A model generated the notes under the pieces. The model was not told the origin of the DNA. It saw only the letters and a list, made by a program, of their open reading frames with translations, and searched no databases. From contig NC_041008.1 in assembly GCF_004193775.1 (NCBI RefSeq), forward strand, positions 13,969,731 to 14,033,730: a DNA stretch of 64,000 nt, in the 5' to 3' direction. The position numbers and the translations under genes are program-made. The stretch comes from Glycine soja (Eukaryota > Streptophyta > Magnoliopsida > Fabales > Fabaceae). Positions within the stretch are counted from its first letter, which is position 1. Each line of letters begins with the position of its first letter. Of this stretch, positions 45,901-57,674 are shown one piece after another.

Positions 45901-46512
45901 GTCTTCCCTACAACCACCATTACCAAACATCAGCACTAAAACAAGCTTATATCGTACCCGCGACATCTCTTCAACACTACACGAAGCTTAAATCGCCTAA
46001 AAAATGCTTAACCTAACTAAGTAAGTGACTAACCTGTAAGGATCGTGGAAAAGCCCTGCTCTTCACGAACTGTCACTCCTTGATTCAAAGAAACTTCGAG
46101 CCGGGAAGTAAGAAGAGTCATCCACGTCATTGGGTTGAATGGAAGAACAACGAAGAGGGGGTACGTTGCTTGAATGTCAAAGTGTTCAATCATAGAACAA
46201 GCAAGAGGGTCTAGGGTTCAAATTGTAAGAAAGACGAAGGCTAGGGCTTGAATGCGACAGGTGAGAGGTTTTGTTGCGTGCTTTTGTTTTTTTTTTTTTT
46301 CATTTATGACGGTTTTTTAATAAAATCCGTCATAAACTTTATTACATATAACATTCTAAGGTGGTTTTTAATAACCGTCTTAGAATGTGCATCGTAAAAT
46401 GTAATTTTTTTTATAACAATTATAAAAATATCACCGTATCACTTTCTAAATCGATTTCCTATCTAATGGTCGTAGCATAGGTATCTTAAAAAATTATTTT
46501 TTTAGTAATGCC
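45900..46512 (-). repeat. CACTA-type right end: leader and subterminal hairpin repeats
   Basis: A relatively GC-rich leader (45900-46290) is followed by inverted hairpin units typical of CACTA subterminal regions in this kind of genome: TTTATGACGG...CCGTCATAAA (46304-46338) and ACATTCTAAGGTGG...CCGTCTTAGAATGT (46350-46390), and a final TTTTTTTAGTAATG near 46500-46513 that resembles a decayed TAGTG end. Assigned to CACTA 1 by position and by analogy with 62500-63097. It could instead be the end of another element. Confidence 0.5.
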
Positions 46513-48386
46513 CCCTCCCACGTTCTCAACATCTCCTCTCCTCGTAATGGACTGCTTTCAATTGAGCACCTAATTATGGAGTATTTGATAATCGTTGGTC
46601 TACAGCCTGTTTAGATACGAGCTTCGTTCAACTAAACTCACATTTAATCAAGGACCTTTTTTTTAGTAGACTTAGGGTGGAACTAAGTCAACTAACCAAT
46701 TTTGCCGTGCTTTTTGTTCCTAATAAAGAGTTATAATGATTTTATGACATTGTCAGCAAATGGTGGTGTCGATGTTCTACTGTCAAGGAAATTTCTTAAA
46801 TCAATGTCCTTTTAACACAACATGAGGATTTGGTAAGAAAATCATTTTAAGAAAAGTTTAATACATTAGATATTCCATATTATATAGCTTTTTGTTTCTC
46901 TTGGTTGCTTACTGTATATGTTCATATTTTCTTTGGATTTCTTATATTTTACTACCAACTTTAGTATTATTTTAACATTTTAGTTATTAATCATCTTATC
47001 ATTATTCTACTATTTTTAGAATAGATATGAATCTGTCAACTTTTCTCTATGACACAAGTTTTATGCCTATAAATAATTAATATAAAGAGCTTCAATTTTT
47101 TCCCTTTACTTGTGTGATTTGGTCTTTCTTTCTTTTTTCTTTTTTTTTTCTGACCACTTTTCCCCTTATATATAGTTTTAAATATTTATTTTAAGTATAT
47201 TTTGAAATTATATTTTATATTTCTGCAATGCCCTAAAATAAAGTAACTATTAGTCAGAAAAAACAACTTATTATTTATTAATTAGCATTTAATTAATAAA
47301 AGAAAAGGAATGAAGACTTTCATAATTAGCCACCCGTGAACCTACGCTAGCTCACATTATTTCTACGTTTATACATTTTAAAATATATATATAACACTTA
47401 CATTGGCCAAAACACACCTTCATATATCAAATTTAACCTCTTACCGGCTGACCCATAACATGTCTTTAATTTGTTGCGGAGAAACTTTGTTGAAATTCTG
47501 GCCACTTTGGACCCATGGTTTTAATAGAAAAAATATCTTCTGCCATTTTCTTGTTAATTACGTCATGGCTTTATAGTGATTTCCACCAACTGCTGAACCT
47601 GTCAGCCATCTTTCCTGAATTATCGATTTTGGGTGTCGGTTTTCACTATCTCACCGTAATTATTTTATGTAAAGCAATGCTATATTCACTTATTAATTCA
47701 TTTTATGATAAATATTTATTTTAATCTTTTGAAAGTGTAAGGCAGTAATAAATTAGTTTTTAAAATAAAAATTTTAATTTTTTATCTCTAAATTTGTTAG
47801 AAGTATGATAGCTTAGTTCTCTAGATAATTTAATAATAAATTGGCCCATAAATTTTACAACTTAATATCAAATTGGTCTTTAAAGATTGCAACTTGATGA
47901 CAATGGTCTCACAAATTTAACAACAAAATTAATTTTTCGTATTTTTTTACATTAAAAAATTTATTTAAATTTTTCATATTTCAAGAATGAATTTGTCACC
48001 ATCTCACACTTTTAAGGACTAAAAAGATATACCCTTAATTTTTTTAATGAATTCTCTTATTTTTTTAAAAAAATATTAATAAAAATAATGTAATTAATAT
48101 CTTAGGAATATAAAATGTATTTAGTAATTATATAAATAGAAAGATTGATAATTATTATTTTATTATACCAACAAGTCGTTGGTTCAAGTGAAACTAAGAT
48201 CAATCTTCTTAAGTAAAGTATATGGTTCGGATCTTGTAGATGAAAAAAATTATAACTAAGAATGAAGACTCCACTAAAGGTGGTTAGCTAGTTTTTCCAA
48301 CAAAGGTTTGTAATCACAAAGTATGTAAATATTTTACATCAATAGTATGTTAACAAAAAGAATTACTCTATGTGGTCCTTATTATA
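46513..48386. other. Non-coding DNA between the two CACTA elements
   Basis: AT-rich intergenic sequence. The only open frame of note (47515-47724, +) is hydrophobic, low-complexity and without a recognisable domain. Nothing else seen. Confidence 0.55.
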
Positions 48387-49090
48387 TACTATTAGAAAAT
48401 ACACCTTCTACATCGGTTATTTAGGACTTTCTATATCAATTTTTAACCGATGTTGAAAGTAACGATGCTGAAAGTATAATCGTTAACATCGGTTTTCCAA
48501 AACCGATGTTAACGTAAAATTGACAACATCGGTTATCTAAATAACCAATGTTATATAATAAAAATTACACCAAAAAAAGTGTATGAATGTTGATAGTTGA
48601 CATCGGTTTTTCCACAAAATCGATGTTAACTTATAGATTAACATCGATTTTGTATAAAAATCGATGTTAAGTTAGAAACGTTAACTTATACAAAACCGAT
48701 GTTAAATGTTAAATGTTAAACGTTAACTTATACAAAACCGATGTTAAATGTTTATAGGTTAACATAAGTTTTTAAACAAAAACTTATGTTAATCTATAAA
48801 TTAACATCGGTTTTTATACAAAATCGATGTTAACATTTTGAATATTAACATCGATTTTTTACGAAAACCGATGTTAAATGTTTATAGGTTAACATCAGTT
48901 TTTAAACAAAAATTGATGTTAATCTATAAATTAACATCATTTTTTTACGAAAACTGATGTTATGTTACGTAAACAACATTGGTTTTTTGAGGAACTGATG
49001 TTAAGTTGTATGTTAACATTGGTTTTTTTGAAAAATCGATGTTGTTTGTGTAACTTAACATCGGTTTTCTACGAAAATCGATGTTGTTTT
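48387..49090. repeat. CACTA 2 left terminus and subterminal repeats
   Basis: More than a dozen copies of ACATCGGTTTT or its inverse, mostly in head-to-head pairs that can form hairpins, e.g. AACATCGGTTTTCCAAAACC then GATGTTAAC near 48490-48512. In En/Spm such subterminal repeats are the TNPA binding sites. Left-most base taken as the T of TACTATTAG (C in an intact CACTA end). Confidence 0.85.
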
Positions 49091-49388
49091 TAGTTTTTTT
49101 TTAAATACACTTTATGTTTTTACAAAAATCCAAAATTTAACCTATAAAATTGAAATCAGACCACAGATCACAGCATATATCATTTGCATTCTGCTTTCAA
49201 ACAGTTTTTAGCAGAAAGCTATATTTAACTATCAATTGATAACTATGAATAAATGATTTATTAATTAATAGAGAATATTCAATGTTCAAATGACATAGCA
49301 ATTGGCGAAAATGTAAAACAAGGTAGTAAACTAATTAAGTAACCTAAAATGAAATAATTTCCTAACATCCTAAGTTCCTTAACATCCT

Positions 49389-50590
49389 AACTTTGAGATA
49401 AAATTGTGCCCACTGGATGCGAAGCACCTTCAATCTCTCTGGTTCTAATGGTCTAACATCGTTAAAATATTGCATGATCAAATAAAACATAAGTTAATAA
49501 TGTAATATCAATGACAAGAAAATAAACTTTGTTTGAAATAAACAATTATAGTTTTCCAATTATTCTTGAAAGTTCCTAAGATTATCGTGGACATCCAGTG
49601 CATGACGCAATAGCCGCACTCAGTGCTTCCTTTTGGTCTATTACACTAAATACATAATGAAATTTGAATATTAATTAAACGTTAACTTCAATTAGTGTAC
49701 ACACACATAAGCAGCATATATAAGTAGATTTTTTTTATTTAAATCACGTACCTTAACAACAATCCACCTAGCACCAGCCTTGGATTCAGGCTGTGGAGTA
49801 TCATCAAGTCCTTTCAAAGCACTGTTGAATGCGAGGAACATTAAAATATTGATGTTGTTCAGTTATGCTAATGCAAATGTATTGAAGACAACACTGACCT
49901 GTTAATTATTCCTTTAAGGTAGTTGGTTGGCCTGTTATGCAAGGAACAAAACTAGACAACAAGGTTTTCCTTAGGCAGAATGACGACCATTTGCCAGTGC
50001 CCGCTGCAGTGGAGACGAATATGGGTTATTATAGTATTATACATTATTTAAATTTAGTTGTTTTGTTTAACTTACCCATTCAGGTAGGCTCCAAGGTAGA
50101 CATCGCGTTTTGAACTCTGCATCCAACTCTTGATGTAACTTTCTGATTCAAACTACGATTGCCCAGATCTCTTAATGGACTGTGGCTCGAGGAATCCATA
50201 CACATCGGAATTCCCCGCTCGCATACTTGTCTCAGTCAGATGCCTGTTGTTGTTAAGACAAAGTTAATTATGTATGAATTTAAAACAAAAACTTAGGTAA
50301 TTAACAATAATCTAAATTGACTTACAGAATCCACAACTGTATAACAGATATGCTGAAATATTGACCACCTTGTGCAATTTCGGAGAGATCTTCATGCTTG
50401 ATGTACAATGGGAAGTCTGGATTAAACACCCCGAACACGGTAGCATCCCACATAACCTGGAGAGGCTTTAAGAAAAGCTATGGGATGGTCAATGTCATCA
50501 GATACAAGGGATCATCGACCTCAGGATCTGGCCTATCTGGAGGCTTTGCTGGAGACACAGCTGCCTGTTTATCAAACATAGTGAAATAAC
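49389..50590 (-). pseudogene. CACTA 2 Ulp1-like (C48 peptidase-like) C-terminal region
   Basis: Minus-strand exons, read right to left: DIDHPIAFLKPLQVMWDATVFGVFNPDFPLYI (~50400-50500), HEDLSEIAQGGQYFSISVIQLW (~50330-50396), GNSDVYGFLEPQS...WMQSSKRDVYLGAYLN (~50080-50240), GHWQMVVILPKENLVV then a stop (49952-49954), ARWIVVK (~49760), GSTECGYCVMHWMSTIILG (~49570-49630) and ERLKVLRIQWAQFYLKVR (~49389-49440). GHW and ECGY fit the His and Cys of Ulp1/SENP-type cysteine proteases, which are often fused to plant CACTA and MULE proteins. The expected Asp of the D-S pair lies in FCSL here. Splice sites between the blocks are plausible. Not functional because of stops. Confidence 0.68.
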
Positions 50591-50599
50591 ATAATTTAA

Positions 50600-52344
50600 T
50601 TACAGTGAACAAAATAATTGAAAAAAAAGAAGCATATAATCAGAGTAAAATACATGTTTTGATACACGCTTCATGAGATGTGTCGACCAAGCAAGGAAGG
50701 TGTTCAATGCCTGCCCCACTAGTTGAACCTCATCAGTGGGTACAGGAACGAGAGCCTCTTCATCTTTAACCTCCTTAACACCAACCTTCACCTGGCCATG
50801 CAACAAAAGGATGTTGTGAACAATTGTGGATCCCTCATAAATTCTTCCTAGGGCAACTAGGCAAGAAAGATTTTCTTCGATGTACAGCCCGCATTTGTCT
50901 GAGTCACCCATCTTTGGATCGGTCGGTGAGGGATTAACACAACTCCCCTTGGTGCTAACATGAGCAGTTGAAGGACCAACCTCAGGCTCCGGAGGCAATG
51001 CAAGTCCCTATGGTTGCATTTGTGATTGATGTTGGGACTGCATCTGGTTGAAGGATGCCATCAGCTGCCGAGTCACTTTTTCTATGATCGACTCCTCCAA
51101 CTGGTCCCTGATTTGTTGAGTGAGCTGCTCGAGTTCTTTGGGAGGGATGAAGGAGGAATTGTGGGAGCTTTGTGGAGCTGATCTGAAGTATTGCTTGATG
51201 GTGACATTGGCTCCAGTAGCACGCACACGGCCAGGGTGTTCTGGTCACCCAATGACAGCAGTCAGAACATCCTGACGTCCATGAGGGACAAACGAACCCT
51301 GTGACGCCTGCTCCTTCAAACAATATTGTACATAACACATATATTTGTCCAAGGCATTCACAGAATAAACAAACATAACTATAATTCTTAATTTACATTT
51401 GACTTACAATCTTCTCAGCGATTTCCTTTGTGGCCTCAAGCGTCATCTACCCAGTTTTCTTGGTGCGGGTCATCTTCCACTTCACGTGTCGTCTGATGGG
51501 AGATGGAGGGTTAATGACACCATTAATGCTTCCTGACTGAGGAGATTCCTCTAGTTTTTTCTTTGTCTTCTCAGCCATGAGCTTTTATTCTAAATAATCA
51601 TAACCCCCACGAGACAACATGTCGGGGGCAGTGTTTTGCTTCTGGATGGCCTGTGTTTTTTTCCGCACATCTTGCAAAAATCAAACATTAATGAACAAAA
51701 GAATACTACAATCTATTATAAGAACTGAATTTTTAGTGGAAAAAAATTCAAATTACAAAGTACATACCTCCCACGAGGGATCTCTGTGGGTCTGACAAAA
51801 CTGGGCCTATTTCTCCTTGCTGATGTTGTATTTTTCACACACAATGTCGTCCACACCGTCCTTGTCAACTGCAGGTGCCCATTTCCTGGTAAAATCAAAT
51901 TTAAATTGCCTCCACCACTCGCCCACAGTCTGAAGTTTCAGGGATTTCAAATTCCTCCTAACAAACAATAAATTAGGTTTTATTGTTAGTAAATTATAAA
52001 TTTTGGCTACTAAAGAAAATGAAAAAAGAAAACTAAAATACCTGAATATCCTCCCATATCAAATCCTTCTAAGTAGTAGGGACTTCCTTCCAGATGTTGT
52101 ATGTGACGTCGACCTTATCATGAGCGACAATCCCTAAATATGTTCTTAATTTCTTCTTGTGGGGACTGTCAGCCTTGCCGGTCACAGGATCGGCGTTGAC
52201 CACTGGTTTCTCTGCCCCAGGTGGTCTAGTGGCCAAGGATCGTAGCCGTGTCGCTTTGTGTGTCCGCTTCTGGGTGGACGAAGAAACTGATGCTACTGTA
52301 GGAGAAGGAGGAGGAGGAGGAGGCGAGGCAGGTGGAGTAGTCAT
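50600..52344 (-). pseudogene. CACTA 2 TNPA-like protein, N-terminal and central part
   Basis: Starts at the ATG at 52344 (MTTPPASPPPPPPSPTVASV), basic stretch, YLGIVAHDKVDVTYNIW, stop at 52069. The next exons toward 51400 carry the Transposase_24-type segment. Then ~51000-51230: GANVTIKQYFRSAPQSSHNS and a predicted helical LTQQIRDQLEESIIEKVTRQL segment. Then 50600-50998: DKCGLYIEENLSCLVALGR, STIVHNILLLHGQVKVGVKE and NTFLAWSTHLMKR, a DUF8039-like block common in legume CACTA proteins. Probably one gene with the Ulp1-like region at 49389-50590. Its 5' end matches 16533-16769 of element 1. Confidence 0.7.
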
Positions 52345-52449
52345 GGTCCTGTAAAGAGAAAAACTTGATTTAGTTAACATTATCAAAAACCACAGTATGA
52401 GTTATGTAAATCAATTTACTGAAATGACATACATAATTAGAAAATTACA

Positions 52450-55400
52450 TTAGACGATGTTAATTAATTCTCCTTCATCATGATCATTACGATTAGCATG
52501 AACGTCGTCAGCTTCTTCTTCTCTGACGACATTAGGAGTGATTTGTGTGGACAAAGGACTAACATAAGTGTCCATGTATGAATCATCATCTTCTACATTA
52601 ACACCAATTGTTTTCCCGTGTAGAACCACACACCACCTTTCATCACAAGAGTCTTGCACATAAAATACTTGTTTAGCTTATTTTTCCATGATGAAAGGGT
52701 CATTGTGGTAACCTAGTTTCTTTAAGTCTACCAACATAAATCCTACATCATCGGTCCGCACACCAGTGTTGTTATCAACCCATTTACATTTGAAAACACA
52801 TATAGTAAATTTGACATAGTTAAGCTCCCAAATTTCATCAATGAACCCAAAGTAAGGGATGGAAGCTACACAGGGACTGTCATCATGCACACTTGCGAAG
52901 TGTTGAGATTCAGCCTTTAGGGTGACCCCACTGTTTTGCATTGTACTTTTGTTGTCTTGTGCTTTTGTGTAAAAGGAATACTTGTTTATGTTGTATCCTT
53001 GCCAAGTTATAACATTTCTTTTAGGCCCATCTGCTAACTTTCTTAATGTTTATGAAGCATTTTCATCAGCAAAGATTGTATCTCTAAACCAATTAGAGAA
53101 AGTCTTGTTATGCTTTTTCAACACCCAGTTCTTTGATATTTTTGGATTATTTTGTTTGACTAAAGCTTCATGCTGAAGTATGTATGGCAAAACTTCATTA
53201 CTATTGTTCAACACATACAAGTGAGCTTGTAACAAATCTTCTACACTTGGAGTGATAACATGCAGTCCTCTTGAACCCTTACCGCCCACTCTGTCGTCAT
53301 GGCGAGACTCAGGAAGGCCAACAAGTTTAGCCTTTTCAATGTAGTTTGAACAAAATTCAATGGCTTCTTCTGCAATGTACCTTTCAACAATAAATGCTTC
53401 TGGATAATGTAGATTCTTTGTATACCCTTTTAAGATCTTCATGTATCGCTCAACCGGGTACATCCACTGCAAATAAACATGACCACAACATTTGATTTCT
53501 CTGACCAAATGAACAATTAAGTGAATCATGATGTCAAAGAAAGCAGGAGGAAAATACATCTCTAACTAGCATAGTATAATTGCGGCCTCATTTTCCAGGT
53601 CATCAAACTTGACAGGATCAAGGACTTTGCTACATATGGCATGGAAGAAAAAACAGAGGCAAGTTATGGCTAACCTGACTTTGCTAGGCAAAATGTCTCA
53701 TATGGCCACAGCTAACAATTGTTGCACCAACACGTGACAATCGTGGGACTTTAACCCTACTGGCTTAAGCTCCTTCAACTGCACAAGGCTCTTAATATTT
53801 GAAGAGTATCCTTGTGGGACTTTGACCCGACACAGACACTAAGAAAAACTTATCTTCTCCTTTCTGGACAAAGTATGACAAGTTGAAGGCAAGTATATTT
53901 TTTTCCCATCAGACCTTGGATGCAATTGCGATCGTATACCCATGTCAGCTTGATCTTGACGGGTATTCAAACCATCTTTTGTCTTGCCCTGAATGTTAAC
54001 AAGCGTCCCAATGACATTGTCACATACATTTTTCTCCACATGCATAACATTAATACAATGTCTAACATCTAGATCAGACCAGTACGAAAGATCAAAGAAA
54101 ATGGACCTCTTCTTTCAGATGCAACTCTTACTTTTATCCTTCTTTTGGGTCTTTCCAAATACAGTATTCAGGTGTTGAACCCGCTGGAAGACCTGCTCAC
54201 CAGTCAACGGTATCAACGCAATTTCATGCTCATGACTTCCATTAAAAGCTTTTTTCAATCGTCTGTAAGGGTGATGAGGTTTTAGAAAACGGCGATGCCT
54301 AATGTACACTATTTTTCTACCATGTTTCAATTGTATGTAGCTTGTGTCTTCTTCACAGATGCGGCATGCATGATGACCCTTAACACTGTAACTGCTCAGA
54401 TTCCCATATGCTGGAAAGTCATTAATGACACAAAAAAGCATTGCAGGCATTTGAAAAGTCTCCTTGTGAAACCCATCAAACACTAAAACCCCTTCGTCCC
54501 ACAACTTTCTCAGGTCTTCAATCAACAGACTTAGATAAACATCAATGTCATTTCCTGGCTGTCTTGGGTCCAATATCATCATAGACAACATCATGTATTT
54601 TCGCTTCATGCACAACCAAGGAGGCAAATTGTAAATTACTAGTAGAACTGGCCATGAACTGTGCTGAGTACTTAAATTGCCATATGGATTCATTCCTTCA
54701 CTGGCTAGTCCAAGCCTAAGATTTCTTGCCTCTTTGCTGAAATCCGGATACAAACCATCAATCTTCTTCCACTTGGAGCAATCAGTTGGATGACGGACCA
54801 TTCCATCATAGTTTCTCCCATTTGCATGTCAGGTAAGATCTTTTGCGTCGTCCTCATTAGCAAAAAGATGCTTAAACCTTGGAATGATGGGAAGATACCA
54901 CAACACCTTCTTTGAGTTTTCATCAGAACTGCAGTCCTCATCATCCTTCACCTTGTACCGTGACGCCCCACACCTAGGGCATTTGGACATTTCTTCAAAT
55001 TCATGCATGTACAGTATGCAATCATTAGGGCAAGCATGAATCTTTTGATACTCCATACCCATTGGACACAGTATCTTCTTAGCCTAATAGTAGCTTTTAG
55101 GCAACGTGTTTTCCTTTGGAAGCAGATCGTGCACTACTAGAAGCAGTGAAGTAAAGTTTTTGTCACTCCACCTATATCTAGCCTTGACATTAACCAGACT
55201 TAACACCACCGGCAACAGCGTCAAGGAATTCTTGCACCCCGGATACAAAAGGCTTCTTTGAGTCACTCTGCAATCCTTCATACATAGGGGTATGTGCTTC
55301 CTAAAAAGACTCTTGTCCAAGGTCACGAATCATATCCTCCAAGCGATCTCCCATTTCTTCATCAAACGGTTCGGATTGGGGCCCACTCTATATGTCTGTT

Positions 55401-55633
55401 ATTTTACCATGCCATATCCACGTCGTATAATTTCTCTTAATTCCATCACACAACATATGCTCCCGTATGTTGTCCAGTATTTGTTGTCTTCCGTTCAAAA
55501 AATTGATGCAAGGACAATAATATTTTCCATCTTCATCTGGTCGACCTCTTTCTGAAGCAAATTGTAAGAACCGCTCGACGCTTTCCTCATATTCTGGGTT
55601 GATGCGACTTTCATTCATCCAACTTCGATCCAT
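52450..55633 (-). pseudogene. CACTA 2 transposase TNPD (tnp2 family), decayed
   Basis: Read 55633 to 52450. Transposase-associated domain (starts MDRSWMNES, with CPCINFLNGRQQ) ~55388-55633; CPNDCILY and CPRCGASRY ~54970-55060; tnp2 core with RQPGNDIDVYLS, FPAYGNLSSYSVKGHHACRIC and VMHVEKNVCDNVIGTL ~53840-54801; DUF4218 (FFDIMIHLIVHLVREIKCCG) ~53300-53700; DUF4216 (FKCKWVDNNTGVRTDDVGF) ~52680-52850. The transposase cuts at the CACTA ends. Stops end the open blocks at 55388, 55084, 54829, 54115, 53839, 53050 and 52678, with homology resuming in frame or nearby, so it is dead. Same order and spacing as 16912-20102, which supports both calls. Confidence 0.88.
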
Positions 55634-55769
55634 CTAAGTAATAACTCCGTGATACTCACAAAGTTATTCGATGCATGAAAATTTCACTTTTTTATTATAG
55701 GTGTGGCCCTATCCCATTCGGGAAGACTGTCTTTTATGGTAGCTTCATACATCAGGGTTAATTCTATTT

Positions 55770-56085
55770 TGTTAAATTTGACAAAATTTCGACAGCATTT
55801 CGCATTGGTATCCAAGTACACGACATGAAATTGGTGAAATTAATTTCTCGATAATCAAGTATGCACTCAGAGAATAACTAGAAATGCATTGTACCGAAAT
55901 TTCATCAAATTCAACAAAATAATGTTAGCCTTAACGCATGAATCTCTCATAAAAATATCAATCTCCCCAAACTGTCCAAACGAACGATTCAAGATTGAAT
56001 ACAATGATTAATGCAAACTGTCCGCCAGAATCATTGCATTTAGTCTCAAACGGGAATCTAAGGTTCACTCATCATGAACACAATT
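55770..56085 (-). promoter_or_regulatory. Conserved 5' leader of CACTA 2 transposase
   Basis: Aligns with 20200-20565 in CACTA 1: CGACAGCATTTCGCATTGG, CAAACTGTCCAAACGAACG, TCTCAAACGGGAA and AAGGTTCACTCAT. No open frame is conserved between the two, so the constraint is not coding. Confidence 0.5.
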
Positions 56086-56823
56086 TGTATAGCATATATC
56101 AATTGTCATTAATGACAATGAACAAGTAATAAAAATATTAATATGAAAGCAAGAATCCAATAAATAATTCAATCACCACCTGTATAATTATTAATTGAAA
56201 AACTAATATCAATGTGTGACAATCAGTCAACTTAAAGTAATAAAGATATTAATATGAAAGCATGAATCCAATATTGATTTGGAGTGTCTTTAAGATGTGA
56301 GAAATATTGATTTTGCTTTTGGTGTTTTTAGTTTTTCTTTTTAAATCATGGTGTTCCTCTTTTATCCTTCTACCACTAGTCTTATTTAAATATTTATTCA
56401 TTAATTTTTGGTTGATGGAACAATTATGAGATTAGTAGAAGGTGGATCTGTAGAGGTTTCTTGAGGTGGATTGATTTGGGGTTTAGTTTAGGCACAAGGG
56501 AATCTTGGATGGTTGTGGGGGAGTCTAATCAACATTTACTGATGGTGGTTGGTTTGGAGGAACAAATGTGATGTCATTGGTTTTTTCCTTGTTTGGTTTT
56601 GGTGTTTGATAATGTCGTGGATCTTGAGTGGTTACTTGCTGTTTCTTTCCTTAGTGTGGAATTTGGGGTTTGATTTAGTTTGTACGAGATCATTATAACA
56701 ATGGGGTGTTTTGAATGTTATTTTAGATTTAAGCATTTTACTCAGTAATTATATGGACACAGTGTATGCTGGGTAGTGAGAAACTGGGTTTTTACTTTTT
56801 ACCGTTGGATTTGACCCTCTAAA
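56086..56823. other. Non-coding DNA before the GIL1-like fragment
   Basis: No gene recognised. The stretch from about 56430 becomes G- and T-rich on +, and may be the 5' flank or UTR of the captured fragment. Confidence 0.4.
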
Positions 56824-57674
56824 GTGAATGCAGTGTACTCTATACTAATATTGATAATCGCAATGGTTGAGATTATATCTGATGCAAATCTCAAGGATGA
56901 AGGGAACACTGGTAAGAGTAAGACTATACTAAATTGGTCTGATTCATTCAATGAAGATGATGATGAAGACCTTCAAGAGACAGAGGCCAATGAAGCTCTT
57001 TTGGCAAAGGTTTTTGCTAGCATTTCAACTATTAAAGTTGCATATGCTGAGTTGCAATATGCTCAGTCACCTTTTGACCCTGATGGCATTGAAGCCCTGA
57101 TCAATTGCTAGTGTCTGAGTTGAAGAACTTATCTGAGCTAAAGCAATGTTACTTGAAGAAACAGTTTGATCCTTCACCCAAGACTGCAATACTCGAGGCC
57201 GAATCCAAGGAATTGCAGGGTGTGATCAAAACCTACGAGATGAAGGGGAAGAAGTTGGAGTCACAGGTGAGTCTCAAGGATTCCAACATAATTTTTCATG
57301 AGGAGAAGTTGGAGGAAGCTAATAGGCAAAACAAGGCAATCAAGAATAGATTAAATCAAAGTGGCCAACTATCCATTCTTGATAATCTTCATATAACAGG
57401 ATTAAGTCCTAGCCACAAGAGGGTGTGGCTTCTACACTGCTTGGCCTTCTCCTATGAGCCTCAGGCTTCAATCTTCCAAGTAGGGAAAGGGTGCAGATTC
57501 TCTGATGTGTACATGGAAAGTTCAAATGATGAAATCTTCCTCTATTTAGAAGTGGAATCAGATCCACAAGTTGCTGTCATAGTAGTTCCAGGGTTTAGGA
57601 TTGGTAAAACTATTTTACAGTGTCGAGTGTACCTCTCACAACACCAAACCAAGGTTAAAAAAAAAATCAATTAA
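56824..57674 (+). pseudogene. GIL1-like (DUF641) gene fragment captured in CACTA 2
   Basis: DUF641 proteins such as GIL1 (gravitropic in the light) are plant coiled-coil proteins in light and gravity responses. The first block reads ANEALLAKVFASISTIKVAYA then ELQYAQSPFDPDGIE; a frameshift near 57100 leads to VSELKNLSELKQCYLKKQFD, a coiled-coil stretch with LESQVSLKDSNIIFHEEKLE and LSILDNLHITGLSPSH. At about 57415 it jumps directly to HCLAFSYEPQASIFQVGKGC ... MESSNDEIFLYLEVESDPQV and VPGFRIGKTILQCRVYLSQ, which normally lie some 150-200 residues further on. An internal deletion is therefore likely. No introns are seen in the fragment. Non-functional. Confidence 0.8.

Larger units (their letters stand above)
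15570..46512 (-). mobile_element. CACTA (En/Spm) element 1: left-truncated composite with host gene fragments
   Basis: Proposed as one element. The minus-strand transposase genes lie at 15570-20102. A conserved upstream leader follows at 20200-20565. Host gene fragments on + come next (peroxiredoxin, LRR kinase, GDSL lipase). A GC-rich leader at 45900-46290 leads into hairpin-type subterminal repeats ending near a degenerate TAGTG-like terminus at 46512. Element 2 has the same order over 48387-63097. Without the later 14.6-kb gypsy insertion the length would be about 16.3 kb, close to element 2's 14.7 kb. The left end is lost at the LINE junction near 15570, so no terminus pair or target duplication can be shown. 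The outer limits are inference; the transposase region itself is secure. Confidence 0.45.
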
